Shown piece by piece: positions 45,291 to 55,126 of a stretch of 64,000 bases of DNA. The stretch spans positions 1-64,000 of the forward strand of contig NZ_FZTC01000034.1 in assembly GCF_900200035.1 (NCBI RefSeq), in the 5' to 3' direction. Made by a program: the position numbers and the translations under genes. Within the stretch, counting starts at the first letter, position 1. Each line of letters opens with the position of its first letter. Origin of the DNA: Klebsiella grimontii (GTDB lineage: Bacteria > Pseudomonadota > Gammaproteobacteria > Enterobacterales > Enterobacteriaceae). The notes under the pieces were generated by a model. It saw nothing but the letters and a program-made list of their open reading frames with translations, had not been told where the DNA came from and made no database searches.

Positions 45291-46037
45291 TTAGCACTTA
45301 GGCTTACTGCCCTGTGGCGGCAAATAGCGCAGCGGGTCGATCGCCGTCGCCCGGTAGCGGATCTGGAAGTGCAGGCGCACGGAATCCGCGTCCGAGCTGC
45401 CCATGGTGGCGATCTGCTGGCCAATCTTCACGCTCTGGCCGTTGTTCACCATCAGCTTGTCGTTGTGCGCATAGGCGCTGATATAGTCCTCATTATGTTT
45501 AATCATAATCAGGTTGCCGTAGCCGCGCAGCTGGTTGCCCACGTACACCACTTTGCCCGCCCCTGCCGCATACACCGGCTGGCCGCGCTTACCGGCGATA
45601 TCGATACCTTTATTGCCGCCATCGCTGGTGGAGTATGGCAGCACGACTTTACCGCTGGTTGGCCAGCGCCAGCAGCGTTGCCCGACCGGCGGCCAGGAGG
45701 ACTGCGGCACCGCCGAAGAGGGCGTCACGGCGGCGGTACGTTTCGCTGACGATTTCTTGCCGGATGCCCCCGCCTTCGCCGTGGTTCCTGAACCGCTGTT
45801 CAGCTTCAGCTTTTGCCCGACTTCGATGGTATAGGGAGGTGAAATATTATTGAGACGGGCGAGATCCCTGACGCTGGTGCCAGTGGAACGTGAAATAGCG
45901 TACAGCGTGTCGCCGCGCTTCACGGTATAGGTGGAACCGGAATCGGATGAGCTGGAACACCCCGCGACGATCAGGCTGCTCAGCAACATTATTGCGATAA
46001 CAAAGCGTTTTCTCATCAGGCGTCCTGCGCTTAACAC
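45291..46037 (-). CDS. actS: ActS (YgeR) LysM/M23-like lipoprotein, amidase activator
   Basis: Outer-membrane lipoprotein of 248 residues that activates peptidoglycan amidases. The lipobox is LLSSLIVAGC. A LysM domain is at about 35-80 (YTVKRGDTLYAISRSTGTSV, NNISPPYTIEVGQKLKL). A degenerate M23 (LytM) domain fills the C-terminal half (PYSTSDGGNKGIDIAG, GAGKVVYVGNQLRGYGNLI, YAHNDKLMV, RLHFQIRYRATAIDPLRYL). The first metal-ligand His of true M23 peptidases is replaced, so it is an activator and not an enzyme. The start is taken as GTG 46037, which has GAGGTG well spaced; an ATG at 46043 is the alternative. Confidence 0.92.
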   Translation of the reverse strand: MLSAGRLMRKRFVIAIMLLSSLIVAGCSSSSDSGSTYTVKRGDTLYAISRSTGTSVRDLARLNNISPPYTIEVGQKLKLNSGSGTTAKAGASGKKSSAKRTAAVTPSSAVPQSSWPPVGQRCWRWPTSGKVVLPYSTSDGGNKGIDIAGKRGQPVYAAGAGKVVYVGNQLRGYGNLIMIKHNEDYISAYAHNDKLMVNNGQSVKIGQQIATMGSSDADSVRLHFQIRYRATAIDPLRYLPPQGSKPKC

Positions 46038-46105
46038 AAACATTCACCTCAAAACCAGGGGCGATTATCATACCAGCCCGTAAGGCAATCCCCAATCGCT
46101 ACCCT

Positions 46106-47002
46106 TCATACAGAAGTATTAAACGGATAGCCATGCGTAATAATATCCATCAGCGCGGGCAGATAAGGCATAGACGGCAATTTTACCAGCGCCGGGTAGA
46201 ATATTTGCGGCGAGGGAAAAACATCGACCACGTAGCAGTGGCTAAGTTTATCGGCATCCACTTCTGAAGACGGTAGTAACGTCGCAGCCTCAAGGCCGGA
46301 GTCCAGCCAGTCGAGGATAACCCCTGGCTGCGTGATATGCATGATAACCTTCGCATTGACCCCAGATTTACGAAACAGATCCATCAGCATCTCGTAAGTC
46401 CCTGAATCTTTTGCACGATGCAACAACACTAATGGCAGCGCCGCCAGCGACGTGTAGCTATAGGGATTAGACGGCGGCTCCGGCAAGCATTTTTTATTGA
46501 TCACCGCGACCAGCTTAATCGGATCAAAAGAGACATAATCAAAACCTTCGCTACGGTAGGGGCGCTGGATTAAGGCTAAATCAATTGCGCCCTCGGTTAA
46601 TAACGTCTCGAGGTGGCTGGAGTCGGTAACGGAAATATTTATGGAAGTGTCGGGATGACGTCGATATACCTCCATCAGCAATGCTTTAAAATAATTCTGA
46701 TAGAGATGAGTTAAGCCGATTCTCAATTCAGTTCTGTTTTTGTGCGCAATATCCGTCGTTTCCCGCGCCGTATCCTCTACCTGGCGTAATATTTCACACG
46801 CTTTTCGATAGAGAAAAAAACCGGCTTCCGTAGGCTCAATGCGGTTTCCCCGGCGAACAAAAAGCGATACCTGAAGCTCCTCTTCCAGCTCCTGAATTCG
46901 CTTGCTGAGCGGCGGCTGCGCCATGTTCAGAGACTTCGCCGCCTGGCTAACCGAACCTTGTTCCACCACCCGACAAAAATAGCGTAAGCGCTTTAAATCC
47001 AT
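46106..47002 (-). CDS. LysR-family transcriptional regulator
   Basis: A 298-residue LysR-type regulator. The N-terminal HTH runs over about residues 1-60 (DLKRLRYFCRVVEQGSVSQA, LNMAQPPLSKRIQELEEEL). It is followed by the linker helix and a two-lobed effector domain (HLETLLTEGAIDLALIQRPY, QPGVILDWLDSGLEAATLLP). Three ATG codons are in tandem (47008, 47005, 47002); the last has the best spacing to GCGGA. It is divergent from the UbiD-type decarboxylase gene across 215 bases, so it most likely activates that operon in response to a hydroxybenzoate. That role is inference. Confidence 0.88.
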   Translation of the reverse strand: MDLKRLRYFCRVVEQGSVSQAAKSLNMAQPPLSKRIQELEEELQVSLFVRRGNRIEPTEAGFFLYRKACEILRQVEDTARETTDIAHKNRTELRIGLTHLYQNYFKALLMEVYRRHPDTSINISVTDSSHLETLLTEGAIDLALIQRPYRSEGFDYVSFDPIKLVAVINKKCLPEPPSNPYSYTSLAALPLVLLHRAKDSGTYEMLMDLFRKSGVNAKVIMHITQPGVILDWLDSGLEAATLLPSSEVDADKLSHCYVVDVFPSPQIFYPALVKLPSMPYLPALMDIITHGYPFNTSV

Positions 47003-47217
47003 CATCATTATCCGCAGTGTAATTTATCACCAGTATCACACTTAGACGGAGAAATAAAAAGCCGCAGCGTTGCTCCTCATATTAATTAATTATTATTTAA
47101 CACCTTGTTAAAATAAACTTTTTTGATCTACTGACCATCCGGTAAACGGTATTTGTTTATCCGCCGCAGTAAAAATATTGTGCTGGGAGCAAAACTTCTT
47201 TTCCGAAGGAACATCCC

Positions 47218-48711
47218 ATGGCAAATAGTGACAACAAAACACCCTCATCGGTACATGATTTACGCTCCGCGCTGGAACTACTGAAAACCCTTCCCGGCGA
47301 GTATGTTGAAACCGATACCGAAGTCGACCCGCACGCCGAACTCTCCGGCGTCTATCGTTACGTAGGCGCCGGCGGCACCTGCCAGCGTCCAACCCGCAAG
47401 AATGGCCCGGTCATGGTCTTCAATAAAATCAAAGGCTTTGAAAATATCAGCGTGGCGATTGGCCTGAATGGCTCCCGCCAGCGCGTCAGCCATTTTCTCC
47501 AGTGTGAACCGGCAAAACTGGGGCACCTGCTGAAGGATTCAGTGGAGAAGGCGATAGCCCCGGTGATGACCCAGGGCACAGCGGTTTGCCAGGAAGTGAT
47601 TCATCTGGCGAACGATGCCGATTTCGATCTGCGCAAGCTGCTGCCGGCGCCGACGAATACCGAAGAAGACGCTGGCCCCTATATTACGATGGGCCTGTGC
47701 TACGCCTCCGATCCAGAAACCCATGAGTCCGATATCACCATTCATCGCCTGTGCGTCCAGAGCCGCGACGAACTCTCCATGTGGCTAACGCCCGGCCGCC
47801 ACATCGACGCATTTCGCATGAAGGCGGAAGCCGCAGGCCAGCCGCTGCCGATTTCAATCAGCATCGGCGTCGATCCGGCGATTGAAATTGCCGCCTGCTT
47901 TGAGCCGCCGACCACCCCGCTGGGCTTCAACGAGTTAAGTATCGCCGGCGCGCTGCGCGGCAAAGCGGTGGAGATGACGCAGTGTAAAACCATCAACGAG
48001 AAAGCGATCGCCCACGCTGAGATCGTCATTGAAGGCGAACTGCTGCCCCACGCCCGCGTACGCGAAGACCAGAACACTGATACAGGGCGCGCGATGCCGG
48101 AATTCCCCGGCTATACCGGCGAAGCGAAAGAAGCTATTCCGGTGATCAAGGTGAAAGCCGTCACCCATCGCATTAACCCTATCTGGCGCACCACCGTAGG
48201 GCCAGGCGAAGAACACGTCAATATGGCCGGTATCCCGACCGAAGCCAGCATCCTGGATATGGTCGAACGCGCGATGCCGGGCAAGCTGCTGAACGTCTTT
48301 GCCCATTCGGCGGGCGGCGGCAAGCTGCTGGCGGTGCTGCAGTTCAAAAAATCCTCCCCGGCGGACGAAGGGCGTCAGCGTCAGGCTGCTCTGCTGGCGT
48401 TCTCAGCCTTCCCGGAACTGAAGCACGTCATTCTGGTTGATGAAGACGTCGATATTTTCGACAGCGACGACGTGCTTTGGGCCATGCAAACCCGCTATCA
48501 GGGCGATGTCGATACAATCACTATTCCCGGCGTTCGCTGCCATCCGCTCGATCCGTCGCAGGTACCGGAATACAGCCCGAGCATCCTGCAGCAGGGAATG
48601 TCCTGCAAAACGATATTCGACTGCACGGTGCCGTTCCATCTGAAGCACAACTTCCAGCGATCCAGATTTAAAGAAGTGGACGTGAAGCGCTTCCTGGCAG
48701 ATTTCGAATAA
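47218..48711 (+). CDS. UbiD-family decarboxylase, AroY-like (protocatechuate/hydroxybenzoate type)
   Basis: A 497-residue prenylated-FMN-dependent non-oxidative decarboxylase. It resembles Klebsiella/Enterobacter AroY (protocatechuate decarboxylase) along its length: GVYRYVGAGGTCQRPTR, AGPYITMGL, the catalytic Arg in TIHRLCVQSRDELSMWL (about residue 180), the Glu pair in VIEGELLPHARVREDQNTDT and MPEFPGYTGEA, and ILVDEDVDIFDSDDVLWAM near the C terminus. It removes CO2 from a hydroxybenzoate, probably giving catechol from protocatechuate. The exact substrate (gallate, vanillate and 4-hydroxybenzoate are alternatives) is not certain. A UbiX-type enzyme gene follows after 12 bases. Confidence 0.88.
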   Translation: MANSDNKTPSSVHDLRSALELLKTLPGEYVETDTEVDPHAELSGVYRYVGAGGTCQRPTRKNGPVMVFNKIKGFENISVAIGLNGSRQRVSHFLQCEPAKLGHLLKDSVEKAIAPVMTQGTAVCQEVIHLANDADFDLRKLLPAPTNTEEDAGPYITMGLCYASDPETHESDITIHRLCVQSRDELSMWLTPGRHIDAFRMKAEAAGQPLPISISIGVDPAIEIAACFEPPTTPLGFNELSIAGALRGKAVEMTQCKTINEKAIAHAEIVIEGELLPHARVREDQNTDTGRAMPEFPGYTGEAKEAIPVIKVKAVTHRINPIWRTTVGPGEEHVNMAGIPTEASILDMVERAMPGKLLNVFAHSAGGGKLLAVLQFKKSSPADEGRQRQAALLAFSAFPELKHVILVDEDVDIFDSDDVLWAMQTRYQGDVDTITIPGVRCHPLDPSQVPEYSPSILQQGMSCKTIFDCTVPFHLKHNFQRSRFKEVDVKRFLADFE

Positions 48712-48723
48712 AAGGAGAACCTC

Positions 48724-49302
48724 ATGACGGCACGCATCATCATTGGTATCAGCGGCGCATCCGGGTTTCAGTACGGCGTTAAGGCGCTGGAGCTACTGCG
48801 CCCGCATCCCGTTGAAGTCCACCTGGTCGTCTCTAAAGGCGCGGAAAAAACCTGCGAGCTGGAGACGGATTACCGCCTGGACGAGGTGATGGCGCTGGCC
48901 GACGTGGTGCATCCCATCGCCAATCTTGGCGCAGCTATCTCCAGCGGTTCATTTAAAACGCTGGGGATGCTGGTCGCACCGTGTTCAATGCGTTCTTTGG
49001 GCGCCATCGCCCACTGCCTGACCGACAACCTGCTCACCCGCGCGGCGGACGTGGTGCTGAAAGAACGTCGTCGCCTGGTGCTGCTGGCCCGGGAAACGCC
49101 GCTGAACCTCGGCCACATCCGCAATATGGCCGCTGTAACCGAAATGGGCGGGATTATCTTTCCGCCGGTCCCGGCGCTTTACCAGCGTCCGCAAACGGCG
49201 GACGACATCGTTACCCATAGCGTCAATCGCGCGCTCGATCTGTTTGACCTGCAGGTCAACAACATCCCCCGCTGGGGTGAAGGCGAGCTACGTTTTAATT
49301 AA
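48724..49302 (+). CDS. UbiX/Pad1-type flavin prenyltransferase
   Basis: A 192-residue flavoprotein that makes the prenyl-FMN cofactor for the UbiD-type decarboxylase upstream. The FMN-binding start [14 protein letters not shown], the middle [20 protein letters not shown], and the C-terminal [20 protein letters not shown] plus PVPALYQRP are standard. It is the pathway-dedicated copy (BsdB/Pad1 class); the housekeeping ubiX lies elsewhere in enterobacteria. It starts 12 bases after the decarboxylase stop behind AAAGGAGAA. The small third subunit D found in many hydroxyarylic decarboxylase operons is absent; yqgA follows instead. Confidence 0.92.
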   Translation: MTARIIIGISGASGFQYGVKALELLRPHPVEVHLVVSKGAEKTCELETDYRLDEVMALADVVHPIANLGAAISSGSFKTLGMLVAPCSMRSLGAIAHCLTDNLLTRAADVVLKERRRLVLLARETPLNLGHIRNMAAVTEMGGIIFPPVPALYQRPQTADDIVTHSVNRALDLFDLQVNNIPRWGEGELRFN

Positions 49303-49316
49303 CCGGAAATCATTCA

Positions 49317-50033
49317 ATGTTAATCGGCCCATATGTAAACGGAGCCGCCGTGATTATCGGCGGACTCATCGGCGCTGCGGCGGGCGGCAAGCTCCCCGAG
49401 CGCGTCAAAACGGCGCTGCCGATGACCTTCGGCCTGTGCTCCGTTGGTCTTGGTATTACGCTGGTGCTCAAAGTGAAATATATGCCCGCCGTCGTGCTGG
49501 CAATGGTGATTGGCGCCATCCTCGGCGAACTGCTGCATCTGGAAAAGGGCATCGGTAAAGCCGCAGGCTCCACGCGCGGTTTGATCAACAAAGTGCTGCC
49601 GCCGGTCAATGGCCTTGGCCATGAAGAGTTTACCGAGAAATTTGTCGCCATCCTGGTTCTGTTTTGCGCCAGCGGCACCGGTATTTTCGGCGCGATGACC
49701 GAAGGCATGAGCGGCGATCCGTCAATTCTGTATATCAAAACGATTCTCGATCTGTTTACCGCCGGGATTTTCGCGACGCTGCTGGGCTACGCGGTGATGA
49801 CCATTGCTATCCCGCAGGTCATTATTCAGATTGCGCTGGCGATGCTGGCGGTGGTTATTCTGCCGTCGATCTCGCCTGATATGATGGCGGATTTCTCCTG
49901 CGCCGGCGGACTGCTGATGGTGGCGACCGGGCTGCGCATCTGTAACATTAAGCTCTTTCCAGTGGCCAACATGTTGCCAGGGCTTGTTTTGGTAATGCCT
50001 TTGTCCCATTTATGGGCTACCCTAGTGGCCTGA
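49317..50033 (+). CDS. yqgA: YqgA, DUF554 membrane protein
   Basis: A 238-residue inner-membrane protein of the DUF554 family with about seven helices. Conserved parts are [55 protein letters not shown] and [18 protein letters not shown]. The function is unknown; transport has been proposed for the family. It starts 14 bases after the flavin prenyltransferase gene, so it appears to be in the decarboxylase operon, and a terminator follows its stop. Whether it helps with aromatic acid handling is open. Confidence 0.9.
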   Translation: MLIGPYVNGAAVIIGGLIGAAAGGKLPERVKTALPMTFGLCSVGLGITLVLKVKYMPAVVLAMVIGAILGELLHLEKGIGKAAGSTRGLINKVLPPVNGLGHEEFTEKFVAILVLFCASGTGIFGAMTEGMSGDPSILYIKTILDLFTAGIFATLLGYAVMTIAIPQVIIQIALAMLAVVILPSISPDMMADFSCAGGLLMVATGLRICNIKLFPVANMLPGLVLVMPLSHLWATLVA

Positions 50034-50037
50034 GTAC

Positions 50038-50069
50038 ATGACCCGGCGGGTTTGTGCCGGGTCATTTTT
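50038..50069 (+). terminator. Rho-independent terminator after yqgA
   Basis: Perfect 10-base arms ATGACCCGGC / GCCGGGTCAT with an 8-base loop and a T run, 4 bases after the yqgA stop. Confidence 0.88.
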
Positions 50070-50085
50070 CATTTCAGGAGTTGTC

Positions 50086-50634
50086 ATGGCCGGGGAACAT
50101 GTCATTTTGCTGGACAAGCAAGATAAGCCTTCAGGTATGCTGGAGAAGTATGCCGCTCACACCCTCGATACCCCTTTGCATCTCGCGTTTTCCTGCTGGT
50201 TGTTCAATGAACAAGGCCAACTGCTGGTCACGCGCCGCTCGTTGGGCAAAAAAGCCTGGCCTGGCGTGTGGACGAACTCAGTCTGCGGGCATCCGCAAAC
50301 CGGCGAAACCTTCGAACAGGCCGTTGAGCGCCGCTGCCGCTTTGAGCTTGGCGTTGAGATTACCCGCATCGCCCCAGTCTTTCCGGCATTTCGCTATCGG
50401 GCCGTCGCGCCGAATGGCATCGTCGAAAACGAGGTCTGTCCGGTCTATGCGGCACGAATAGCCAGCGCGTTACGGATAAATCCTGACGAAGTGATGGATG
50501 TTCAGTGGAGCAATCTTGCGGATGTTCTGAGCGGGATTCGCGCGACGCCGTGGGCGTTTAGCCCGTGGATGGTGATGCAGGCAGCGGACGACAATGCGCG
50601 TAATGCGTTGATAAACTTTAGCCGTCAGGCATAA
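50086..50634 (+). CDS. idi: Isopentenyl-diphosphate delta-isomerase (type I)
   Basis: A 182-residue Nudix-fold enzyme, equal in length to E. coli Idi, that interconverts isopentenyl and dimethylallyl diphosphate. The catalytic Cys is in [21 protein letters not shown] (core NSVCGHP, near residue 67), and the catalytic Glu in [11 protein letters not shown] (near 116). Metal-binding His residues are in [12 protein letters not shown]. The ATG at 50086 has CAGGAG in front; the frame is open upstream through the terminator but that part is not coding. Confidence 0.96.
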   Translation: MAGEHVILLDKQDKPSGMLEKYAAHTLDTPLHLAFSCWLFNEQGQLLVTRRSLGKKAWPGVWTNSVCGHPQTGETFEQAVERRCRFELGVEITRIAPVFPAFRYRAVAPNGIVENEVCPVYAARIASALRINPDEVMDVQWSNLADVLSGIRATPWAFSPWMVMQAADDNARNALINFSRQA

Positions 50635-50635
50635 A

Positions 50636-50658
50636 AAACCCCAGCAGCGCTGGGGTTT
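50636..50658. terminator. Bidirectional terminator between idi and lysS
   Basis: AAACCCCAGC-AGC-GCTGGGGTTT, with A and T runs on its two sides, lies between the convergent idi and lysS genes. Confidence 0.88.
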
Positions 50659-50676
50659 CGTTTATTCGCGTAATGC

Positions 50677-52194
50677 TTATTTTACCGGACGCATCGCCGG
50701 GAACAGGATCACGTCGCGGATGGTGTGGCTGTTGGTAAAGAGCATCACCATACGATCGATACCGATACCGAGGCCCGCGGTCGGCGGCAGGCCGTGCTCC
50801 AGCGCGGTAACGTAGTCTTCGTCATAGAACATCGCTTCGTCATCACCGGCGGCTTTCGCGTTAACCTGATCGAGGAAGCGCTGCGCCTGGTCTTCCGCAT
50901 CGTTCAGCTCGCTAAAGCCGTTACCGATTTCACGCCCGCCGATGAAGAATTCAAAACGGTCGGTGATTTCCGGGTTTTCGTCGTTACGACGCGCCAGCGG
51001 AGAGACTTCTGCCGGATATTCGGTGATAAAGGTTGGCTGAATCAGATGCGCTTCCGCCACTTCTTCGAAGATCTCGGTCACGATGCGGCCCAGACCCCAG
51101 CTCTTCTCAACGTGAATGCCGATGCTTTCCGCAATGGCTTTTGCAGAATCGAAGTTATCCAGATCGGCCATCTCGGTTTCCGGACGGTACTTCTTGATCG
51201 CTTCGCGCATGGTCAGCTTTTCAAACGGCTTGCCGAAATCGAAGGTCTGATCGCCGTAAGGCACTTCAGTGTGGCCCAGAACGTCCTGCGCCAGGGTGCG
51301 GAACAGGGATTCGGTCAGCTCAATCAGATCTTTATAGTCCGCATAGGCCATATAGAGTTCCATCATGGTGAACTCTGGGTTATGGCGAACGGAGATGCCT
51401 TCGTTACGGAAGTTACGGTTGATTTCGAACACGCGCTCGAAGCCGCCGACTACCAGACGCTTCAGGTACAGCTCCGGCGCGATACGCAGGTACATGTCCA
51501 GATCGAGCGCGTTGTGATGGGTGATGAAAGGCCGCGCGGAAGCACCGCCGGGGATCACCTGCATCATCGGGGTTTCAACTTCCATAAAGCCGCGGCCGAC
51601 CATGAACTGACGGATGCCCGCCAGGATCTGCGAACGCACTTTAAAGGTGTTGCGCGATTCATCATTGGAGATCAGGTCCAGATAGCGCTGACGATAGCGC
51701 GCTTCCTGATCCTGCAGGCCGTGGAATTTGTCCGGCAGCGGGCGCAGGGCTTTGGTCAGCAGACGCAGTTCGGTGCAGTGGATAGAGAGCTCGCCGGTCT
51801 TGGTTTTGAACAGCTTACCGCGCGCGGCAATGATGTCGCCAAGGTCCCACTTTTTGAACTGCTCGTTGTAGACGCCTTCCGCCAGATCGTCGCGGGCGAC
51901 GTACAGCTGAATGCGGCCGCCAACGTCCTGCAGCGTAACGAAGGAGGCTTTACCCATGATACGACGGGTCATCATGCGGCCAGCGACGGCGACTTCAACG
52001 TTCAGCGCTTCCAGCTCTTCGTTTTCTTTGCCATCGAAGTCAGCGTGCAGTTGGTCAGAGGTGTGGTCACGACGGAAATCATTCGGGAACGGGATACCCT
52101 GCTCACGCAGCGCGGCCAGCTTCTCACGACGGGCTTTCAGTTCATTATTAAGGTCAATTGCCGCGTCAGCGCCCTGTGCTTGTTGTTCAGACAT
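50677..52194 (-). CDS. lysS: Lysyl-tRNA synthetase (class II)
   Basis: A 505-residue class II aminoacyl-tRNA synthetase. The N-terminal OB-fold anticodon domain contains [20 protein letters not shown] (core RRIMGKASF). Class II motif 1 is around [11 protein letters not shown], motif 2 [20 protein letters not shown], and motif 3 [15 protein letters not shown]. The ATG is 9 bases after the prfB stop, the conserved prfB-lysS arrangement. Length matches E. coli LysS (505). Confidence 0.98.
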   Translation of the reverse strand: MSEQQAQGADAAIDLNNELKARREKLAALREQGIPFPNDFRRDHTSDQLHADFDGKENEELEALNVEVAVAGRMMTRRIMGKASFVTLQDVGGRIQLYVARDDLAEGVYNEQFKKWDLGDIIAARGKLFKTKTGELSIHCTELRLLTKALRPLPDKFHGLQDQEARYRQRYLDLISNDESRNTFKVRSQILAGIRQFMVGRGFMEVETPMMQVIPGGASARPFITHHNALDLDMYLRIAPELYLKRLVVGGFERVFEINRNFRNEGISVRHNPEFTMMELYMAYADYKDLIELTESLFRTLAQDVLGHTEVPYGDQTFDFGKPFEKLTMREAIKKYRPETEMADLDNFDSAKAIAESIGIHVEKSWGLGRIVTEIFEEVAEAHLIQPTFITEYPAEVSPLARRNDENPEITDRFEFFIGGREIGNGFSELNDAEDQAQRFLDQVNAKAAGDDEAMFYDEDYVTALEHGLPPTAGLGIGIDRMVMLFTNSHTIRDVILFPAMRPVK

Positions 52195-52203
52195 GTTGGT
52201 TCC

Positions 52204-53302
52204 TCATAACCCTGCTTTCAAACTTGCTTCGATAAATTGATCCAGGCTGCCGTCCAGCACCGCCTGAGTGTTGCGGGTTTCTACCCCGGTGCGCAGATCT
52301 TTAATGCGGGAGTCATCCAGCACGTAAGAACGGATCTGGCTGCCCCAGCCGATGTCGGATTTGGTATCTTCCATCGCCTGCTTCTCGGCATTTTTCTTCT
52401 GCATTTCCAGCTCATAAAGCTTCGCTTTCATCTGCTTCATGGCCTGGTCTTTGTTCTTGTGCTGCGAACGGTCGTTCTGGCACTGGGTCACTAAGCCGGT
52501 CGGAATGTGGGTGATACGCACCGCGGATTCCGTACGGTTAACGTGCTGGCCGCCCGCGCCGGATGCGCGGTAAACGTCAATGCGCAGATCCGCCGGGTTG
52601 ATGTCGATATCGATATCGTCATCCACTTCCGGGTAAACGAACGCGGAGCTGAAAGAGGTGTGGCGGCGGCCGCCGGAATCGAACGGGCTCTTACGCACCA
52701 GGCGATGAACGCCGGTTTCAGTACGCAGCCAGCCGTAGGCGTAGTCGCCGATAATCTTGATGGTCACGGACTTAATGCCCGCCACTTCGCCTTCAGACTC
52801 TTCAATGATCTCGGTCTTGAAGCCGCGCGCTTCAGCCCAGCGCAGATACATGCGCGTCAGCATGCTGGCCCAGTCCTGCGCTTCCGTACCGCCGGAACCG
52901 GCCTGGATATCGAGGTAGCAATCGGCGCTGTCGTATTCACCGGAGAACATGCGGCGGAATTCCAGCTGTGCCAGCTTCTCTTCCAGCACATCGAGCTCAG
53001 CGACGGCTTCGTTGAAGGTCTCTTCGTCGTCGGCTTCAACGGCCAGCTCCAGCAGGCCGGATACGTCCTCCAGCCCCTGAGACATCTGATCCAGCGTATC
53101 AACGATGGCTTCCAGCGAGGAACGCTCTTTGCCCAGCGCCTGTGCGCGCTCGGGTTCGTTCCAGACGTCCGGCTGCTCCAGCTCGGCGTTTACTTCTTCG
53201 AGACGCTCTTTCTTAGCATCGTAGTCAAAGATACCCCCTAAGAACGCCCGAGCGCTCCGTGAGGTCCTGAATGCGGTTTTTTACCGGATTTATTTCAAAC
53301 AT
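52204..53302 (-). CDS. prfB: Peptide chain release factor 2 (programmed +1 frameshift)
   Basis: RF2, 365 residues when read as 53302-53228 then 53226-52204, skipping base 53227. It recognises UGA and UAA stop codons. The first 25 codons ([20 protein letters not shown] and on) end at CTT-TGA, where the ribosome shifts +1 to GAC. The tripeptide SPF ([15 protein letters not shown]) recognises the stop codon and GGQ ([12 protein letters not shown]) catalyses release. The gene is cotranscribed with lysS. A 293-residue frame from 53085 is only the downstream part and lacks domain 1. Confidence 0.97.
53225..53238 (-). other. prfB programmed frameshift site
   Basis: On the minus strand AGGGGG-TAT-CTT-TGA-C: an internal Shine-Dalgarno three bases before the slippery CTT, then the in-frame UGA at codon 26. 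This is the standard autoregulatory signal, fully conserved. Confidence 0.96.
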
Positions 53303-53387
53303 GGTCGGTTTCTTTTAATGGATTCGTCAAAATGCGGTGATAAGAGCGGAATTCTACCGGATTCGCGCTCTCATTAATATACTGTTG

Positions 53388-55121
53388 TCAATTTGGCCAG
53401 AGGTGGTCAATGATCAGCTGCAGGCTGCGGTTGCCGCGGAACTCATTGATATCCAGCTTATAGGCAAGCTGAACTTCGCGAACGCCGTTATCCGGCCAAA
53501 GGGAAGTATCAACATTGAACGCGATACCGTCCAGCAGTGGGCCGCCGCCGACCGGTTCAACCATCACCTTCAAATGACGCTCACCGACCAGCCGCTGCTG
53601 CAGCAGACGAAAACGCCCGTCAAACAGCGGCTCGGGGAACATCTGCCCCCACGGCCCGGCGTCGCGCAGCATCTGCGCGACCTCCATGCTCATTTCTGCC
53701 GCCGTCAGCGGACCGTCGGAGACCACTTCGCCCTGCAGCAGCGCCGGATCGAGCCACTCGGTCACCAGCTCGCCAAAGCGCTGCTGGAACTCTTCAAAGC
53801 GCGCCTCTTCCAGCGATAGCCCTGCCGCCATGGCATGGCCGCCAAACTTCATAATCAGCCCCGGATAGAGCGTGTCCAGACGCTCCAGCGCATCGCGCAT
53901 ATGCAGCCCCTGAATCGACCGACCTGAGCCTTTGAGCGTACCGTCGCCGGTGGGCGCAAAGGCGATAACCGGGCGATGGAAGCGCTCTTTGATACGCGAG
54001 GCCAGAATGCCGACGACGCCCTGATGCCACTGCGGGTGGTACATCGCCAGGCCGCCGGGCAGCGTCTCGCCGCTGCGTTCCAGCTTTTCACACAGGGTCA
54101 GCGCTTCCGCCTGCATCCCCTGTTCTATCTCTTTACGCGTCTGGTTCAGCGCGTCCAGCTCATTGGCCAGCACCCGGGCTTCGCCGGTGTTGTCGCACAG
54201 CAGCAGCGCCACGCCGACGGACATATCGTCCAGCCGCCCCGCCGCGTTCAGACGCGGGCCGAGCGCAAAGCCGAGATCGCTTGCCGCCAGCTTTTGCGGA
54301 TCGCGGTTGGCGATTTCCAGCAGCGCTTTAATGCCCGGACGGCATTTCCCCGCCCGAATGCGGCTCAGCCCCTGCCAGGTCAGGATCCGGTTGTTGGCAT
54401 CCAGCGGTACGACGTCCGCCACGGTGCCAAGCGCCACCAGATCGAGTAAATCAGCCAGATTCGGCGGCGCGATGCCGCGCTCCTCAAACCAGCCTTTATC
54501 GCGCAGAAAAGTGCGCAGCGCCAGCATCAGATAAAAAGCTACGCCCACCCCGGCCAGCGATTTCGACGGGAACTCACAGTCGCGCAGGTTCGGGTTAATA
54601 ATCGCTTCCGCCGCGGGCAGCGAATCCCCCGGCAGGTGGTGATCGGTTACCAGCACCGGAATACCCAGCGCGTGGGCATGATCGACGCCAGCGTGCGAAG
54701 AAATGCCGTTGTCGACGGTCATAATCAGCTGCGCGCCGCGGGCGTGAGCCTGATCGACTACTTCCGGACTCAGGCCGTAGCCATCTTCAAAACGGTTTGG
54801 CACCAGGTACGAAACGTTGCCGTAACCCAGCGCGCGCAGAGCCAGCACGCTCAGCGCGGTGCTGGTGGCACCGTCAGCGTCAAAGTCGCCGACCACCACG
54901 ATATGCAGCCCCTGCTTAAATGCGCCGTAAAGTATCTCTACCGCTTTTTCGACGCCGGTCAGCTGCGACCACGGCAGCATGCCTTTCACCCCGCGCTCCA
55001 GCTCCTGCGCGCTGCGCACGCCGCGGCTGGCGTACAGCCGCTGCAGCAGCGGCGGGAGATCGGCAGGTAAATCGACGCCGTCAACCGCCTCGCGGCGGCG
55101 TAGTTGTATCTGTTGTTTCAC
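53388..55121 (-). CDS. recJ: Single-stranded-DNA exonuclease RecJ
   Basis: A 577-residue 5'-3' ssDNA exonuclease of the DHH family, the E. coli length. Catalytic motifs are VVGDFDADGATSTAL (motif I), MTVDNGISSH (II), LVTDHHLPGD (III, DHH) and the DHHA1 part with KFGGHAMAAGLSL. LGPRLNAAGRLDDMS is motif IV-V. It acts in RecF recombination, base excision and mismatch repair. It starts 5 bases after the dsbC stop in the xerD-dsbC-recJ operon. Confidence 0.97.
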   Translation of the reverse strand: MKQQIQLRRREAVDGVDLPADLPPLLQRLYASRGVRSAQELERGVKGMLPWSQLTGVEKAVEILYGAFKQGLHIVVVGDFDADGATSTALSVLALRALGYGNVSYLVPNRFEDGYGLSPEVVDQAHARGAQLIMTVDNGISSHAGVDHAHALGIPVLVTDHHLPGDSLPAAEAIINPNLRDCEFPSKSLAGVGVAFYLMLALRTFLRDKGWFEERGIAPPNLADLLDLVALGTVADVVPLDANNRILTWQGLSRIRAGKCRPGIKALLEIANRDPQKLAASDLGFALGPRLNAAGRLDDMSVGVALLLCDNTGEARVLANELDALNQTRKEIEQGMQAEALTLCEKLERSGETLPGGLAMYHPQWHQGVVGILASRIKERFHRPVIAFAPTGDGTLKGSGRSIQGLHMRDALERLDTLYPGLIMKFGGHAMAAGLSLEEARFEEFQQRFGELVTEWLDPALLQGEVVSDGPLTAAEMSMEVAQMLRDAGPWGQMFPEPLFDGRFRLLQQRLVGERHLKVMVEPVGGGPLLDGIAFNVDTSLWPDNGVREVQLAYKLDINEFRGNRSLQLIIDHLWPN

Positions 55122-55126
55122 GCGAA

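Noticed and set aside
47140..47165. GGTAAAC / GTTTATCC dyad as a LysR box
   Set aside because: Arms are short and imperfect, and the T-N11-A core is not convincing.
50725..52209. 494-residue frame opposite lysS
   Set aside because: It mirrors lysS almost exactly and encodes nothing recognisable.
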